Shown here: piece by piece, positions 1 to 64,000 of the stretch | Numbering within the stretch: the first letter of the stretch is position 1 | Layout of the letters: every line of letters begins with the position of its first letter | Assembly: GCA_008828725.1 (NCBI GenBank) | Contig: MEHQ01002323.1 | Location: 76,179-140,178 of the forward strand | DNA length: 64,000 nucleotides | Source: Saccharina japonica | Taxonomy: Eukaryota; Sar; Phaeophyceae; Laminariales; Laminariaceae | Direction: 5' to 3' | Notes under the pieces: model-generated | The model's input: the letters and a program-made list of their open reading frames with translations, nothing else | What the model was told of the DNA's origin: nothing | Database searches by the model: none | Made by a program: the position numbers and the translations under genes

Positions 1-23
1 CCCCCCCCCCCCCCCCCCCCCCC
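1..23. repeat. Poly-C run at window edge
   Basis: The first 23 bases are all C. Similar C runs mark the 3' ends of the LINE and SINE copies elsewhere in the window, so this may be the tail of an element lying to the left. It sits 12 bases before the acceptor of the first exon. Confidence 0.8.
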
Positions 24-35
24 AACTATTTTTAG

Positions 36-60874
<60,839 letters not shown>

Positions 60875-60964
60875 TTGCTACTGCTACTGCTGCTGCTGCT
60901 TCTTCACCGCCGCTGTGTGGCATGGCTCTTCTGTTTGGCCTAATCGGACCACGCGGTTATGGGC

Positions 60965-61420
60965 ACGGGGGGGGAGGGGGTGTACTCATATCGTGCACGG
61001 CCGTAGTCGTATGACCATAGACCCTCGCATCCCTACAATGCCGGGACGGAGCACGTTGGGTTTTCACCGACCAGGCAGACATGGGCAGGGCGGCGGGGTA
61101 CTTCATATTCCTGCATGGCCGTAGTCGTATGGCCACAGACCCTCGCATCCCTACAATGCCGGGACGGAGCACGTCGAGTCTTTCCACCGACCAGGCAGAC
61201 ATTGCTAGCACCAAGCGCGAAGCGCCGTGAGGTATTGGGCGAGTTGCGTGGAGGGTGAGCTGCATCCCACTAAGGACCGCTTGTGAGGCGGACTTGCATA
61301 TGGACGACAGCTTCAATGAGTTAATTTAATTTCTGGTGTGGCCACTTCCGGAGACAGCAATGGGTTTTACTATGTAACTGCCTCGCGGACGCCTTACCAT
61401 ATTAACACTACGTGACATGG
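60965..61420 (-). mobile_element. SINE-like copy (-), with a duplicated 3' part
   Basis: GTACTCATATCGTGCACGGC... to GACATGGGC (60983-61086) is followed by a second 3' start at 61100 (TACTTCATATTCCTGCATGG) that continues full-length: GAGCACGTCGAGTC, GCGAAGCGCCGTGAGG, ATATGGACGACAGCTTCAAT, CCACTTCCGGAGACAGCAAT, CACTACGTGACATGG. It begins about 90 bp after the TRRAP stop, so it may lie in the 3' UTR. Confidence 0.88.
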
Positions 61421-61564
61421 GCGTAGTCGTAGTCGTGTAAGGGGTGGTGGAGAGGGGAGGGGGGGGGTAGTGATGAAAAAAAAAGGATTGTTTTATATTG
61501 GGTGGAGTTTAGGTTATGATGTGACGCGAGGCGGAAAATAGGAAGTGTATGCTGGCGGGGGGGT

Positions 61565-61945
61565 TGGGGGGGGTGTACTCGTGTCGTGCACGGCCGTAGT
61601 CGCATGACCATACGTAGCTCGCATCCCTACAATGCCGGGACGGAGCACGCTGGGTTTTCACCAACCAGGCAGACATTGCTTGCACCAAGCGCGAAGCGCG
61701 TGAGGTATTGGGCGAGTCGCATGGAGGGTGAGCTGCATCCTGCTAAGAACCGCCTGTGAGGCGGACTTGCATATGGACGACAGCCTCTAATGACTTGATT
61801 TTATTTCCGGTGTGGACACTTCCAGAGACAGCAATGTTTTGCTACAGTATGTATCTGCCTCGTGGGTGCCTTACCATATACACACTACGTGGTACGATCA
61901 TCCCCCTTGTGCGGAGTTGAGATTCTCAACCCCGCACGGGGGGAG
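61565..61945 (-). mobile_element. SINE-like copy (-), nearly full
   Basis: G run, GTACTCGTGTCGTGCACGGC, GAGCACGCTGGGTTTTCACC, GCATCCTGCTAAGAACCGCC, ATGGACGACAGCCTCTAATG, CACTTCCAGAGACAGCAATG, CTTGTGCGGAGTTGAGATTC, CCCGCAC. A single N lies at 61961 in the following G-rich stretch. Confidence 0.9.
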
Positions 61946-64000
61946 GGCGGGGGGGGGGGGTNTCTGATGGAAGGTAGTTAATAAAGGGGTCGTTGTATGG
62001 TGGGTGGGTGGGTTCGGGTTCCTGGTATAACGCAACACGGCAATTATGAAGGCTGTACTGCTGTATGAATGCAGTAGGCTACTGTACGAGTACAGTAGGC
62101 TACTGTACGAGTATACTGTATGAGTACAGTAGGTGTTGGGGTGTGCTTTTTTCGGAGTGTGGCACTGCACGATCTGTACGCGCGTGTACGGCCCGTCGGC
62201 CAGGCAGACGGGGAGGGGGAAGGGGGAGGGGAACGGAAAGGCCAGTAGGAGGAAAAGGAGAAAGAGGAGAACATGCCCTTCCTTCCTAGACCGACCCATC
62301 CGCTCGTGTAGTCCAATAAGTTTTTTTGGTTTTCTGTTTGACAACCCGGAGAGTGCTCTACCCTAACAAGGGTGCATGCTGAAGTGAATCAGGGTGGACA
62401 GCGTGTTGTCAGCGCTGTGACTTTTTGATGAACCGGAGCGGATGCCGAAATGCCGTGTCATTTTGTTTGGTGTCGTTTCATCGAGCGGTATCATATGCTC
62501 GAGCGACAAACCCTGCGGTTAAGGAGGGAAAACCCCCGTGAGCACTTACTACCTGGTATAGACTAGTCGGCTTATCCCAACTCTGGCCAGACTATCTGTC
62601 GATGTCATGCTCTTCCGTGCACACAGCAGTGAGTTGGGTGGGTTTGTCGAAGGCTGCTGCTGCCCTCTTAAAAATCGTGGTGACGAAAAGTGGCGGTGGT
62701 GGCACCGGTGTTGCTGTAGATATAGTCGGAGGGGGTTGCCCGCGGGAGGAAGAGAATGAGGAGGAGGAGGAGGAGGAGGAGGATGAGACTTTTCGATAGG
62801 TTGGTCTGCAGCTTGTTTTTCGTCTGCCAAGAAACTCTCGCATTCCTGGTTTGTTTTTGGTCACCGCTGTTGTTTATTTTTCTCTCTCTCTTGAGACCGA
62901 ATCATATGACATGATGTGGCATGATATTTATACCATACGATGGTGATACGATATGATACTTTCGAAGTATGATGTGATCTGAGTACAGCACGTATATATA
63001 CGTGCGGGGGAAGACGAGTTGGAGGCTTTTTGAGTTTCATTTTCACTACGTGCGTACGACTCTCGTTTGGTTACTGTTCGCGTGACGGAACGTCCGGTTA
63101 TCATGACATACTTGGTACGGTGTAATACTCGCGAAATGTCACCATCGTCGTGAGATTCTGTTGACGGACAGGCTTAAGCGTTAAACCCTTTTATTTGCAC
63201 GCCGCTGTACCGCTGCAAAAATGACCCCCCCCCCGACTCTGATTGTATGTCGTTTTGATCCCGAGATGTGGCTGGTCGCAGGTAGCTGTCAAGGGCACAC
63301 GCTTTTTGGTCTCACTCATCGCTACAGTAGTAGTAGTTTTTTTTTGTGTAGTGTCTTAAGTCGCTAGGTGCACCTATATTTTTTTGTGGTGTTCCGATCA
63401 AAGTAAGCGTTATTTTGGAACGGGCGTAGATCAGGAGGAGGTAGGTGTGTTTTGTCGGGGGGGGGGTGGTGGGGGACGTGTCGAGATTTGGCGGGGGGGG
63501 GGGGGGGGAGTCGGGGTATAGTTTTTTTTGTTTAGTTTACGCTTAAGGATAATTCCTCTCTGGGTGGCGCGGCATATCGAAATTGGTACATAAAATACGT
63601 CCTCGCAGTAGTAGAAAGTATTAAAACGAACATGAAGATTTGATGTGTTTGATACTAATATACCTGGTACATACTAAGAGCAATGCGATGGGTTGGGCGT
63701 GGCTCCCGGAGGTGAGACGCTGTCCCAAGCCCAGTCCACTTTTTTTTTTTTTGGCAGCCCACTCACTGACTGCTGGCGTCGCCGCGCTCTTTTTTTTGTG
63801 TCTCTCTGTCCATCACACGCTTTAGTCTATCTCGGCTTCCATCCATGTATGTATGCGCATAAGAGCAGTAAGCCCTGGTAGGGGCGGCGTCTTATTCTCT
63901 GAGCCCGGAGCTCAATAATATATCACACCCCCCCCCCCCCTGAGACAGGACTTCGAAGAAGAAATTTGTTCGTACAATCCAACTACGTACTATACATAAC
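61946..64000. other. Downstream region without a recognised gene
   Basis: Contains a TACTGTACGAGTACAGTAGGC repeat (62055-62130), a GAGGAGGAG run (62755-62785), poly-G and poly-T runs (63455-63535) and a C run near 63927. Open frames of 60-150 codons occur on both strands but are low in complexity or lack recognisable domains. No AATAAA signal is evident near the TRRAP stop. I see no tRNA or rRNA. Confidence 0.5.

Noticed and set aside
62602..62799. A 65-codon + frame ending in poly-Glu downstream of TRRAP.
   Set aside because: The acidic end is a GAG repeat, the rest has no recognisable domain, and there is no splice or promoter support.

Overview
The window is eukaryotic nuclear DNA dominated by one very large, intron-rich gene on the + strand. 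Its 46 recognisable coding exons (E1-E46, numbered within this window) run from the left edge to a stop codon at 60872-60874. Translated and read in order, they follow TRRAP/Tra1, the giant pseudokinase scaffold of the SAGA and NuA4 histone acetyltransferase complexes: HEAT-repeat solenoid (E1-E22), FAT region (about E23-E37), PI3K-like pseudokinase (E38-E45) and FATC tail (E46). The exons sum to about 7.9 kb, roughly 2,630 codons, so the window carries about the C-terminal two thirds of a protein that is near 3,800 residues in animals and fungi. The N-terminal part lies to the left of base 1.

About 87% of the transcribed span is intron. The introns are packed with simple repeats (CTA, TGCTAC, GGAT, CCTGT, TTGC and others), long poly-C tracts, minisatellites and transposon debris. 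Most introns are GT-AG and phase 0, and one is GC-AG. Long repeat-laden introns, GC-rich coding sequence and many small exons suggest a large-genome protist. A stramenopile of brown-algal type is my best guess, but nothing in the window proves it.

Mobile DNA: (1) an APE-RT LINE with a poly-C 3' tail, one copy of about 3.4 kb (38.9-42.3 kb) and several 5'-truncated copies; (2) a short interspersed family in more than a dozen copies whose last ~75 bp resemble the LINE's 3' end and also finish in ATGAGTAC plus poly-C, so it looks like a SINE mobilised by that LINE; (3) a 1.17-kb element at 43.6-44.8 kb with near-perfect 28-bp terminal inverted repeats, a TATC target duplication and a decayed integrase C-terminus (GPF motif, possible chromodomain); (4) several MITE or foldback families, some with clear target duplications (9 bp, Mutator-like; TTA, Harbinger-like); (5) minisatellites that appear to have grown from MITE ends.

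Layout: 0-16 kb E1-E16 with microsatellite introns and a LINE fragment; 16-24 kb E17-E21 with palindromes and two oppositely oriented 21-bp minisatellites; 23.5-28 kb a disturbed stretch where expected exons are absent and a noisy copy of the E24 block appears; 28-38 kb E25-E33 (FAT) with MITE clusters; 38-43 kb the LINE; 43-54 kb E34-E42; 54-57 kb a ~970-bp TTGC array, a palindrome and a LINE/SINE cluster; 57-60.9 kb E43-E46; 60.9-64 kb repeats with no recognisable gene. A 56-N gap (14134-14189), a single N (61961) and the disturbed 23.5-24.6 kb stretch mean that some missing coding sequence may be an assembly fault rather than biology.
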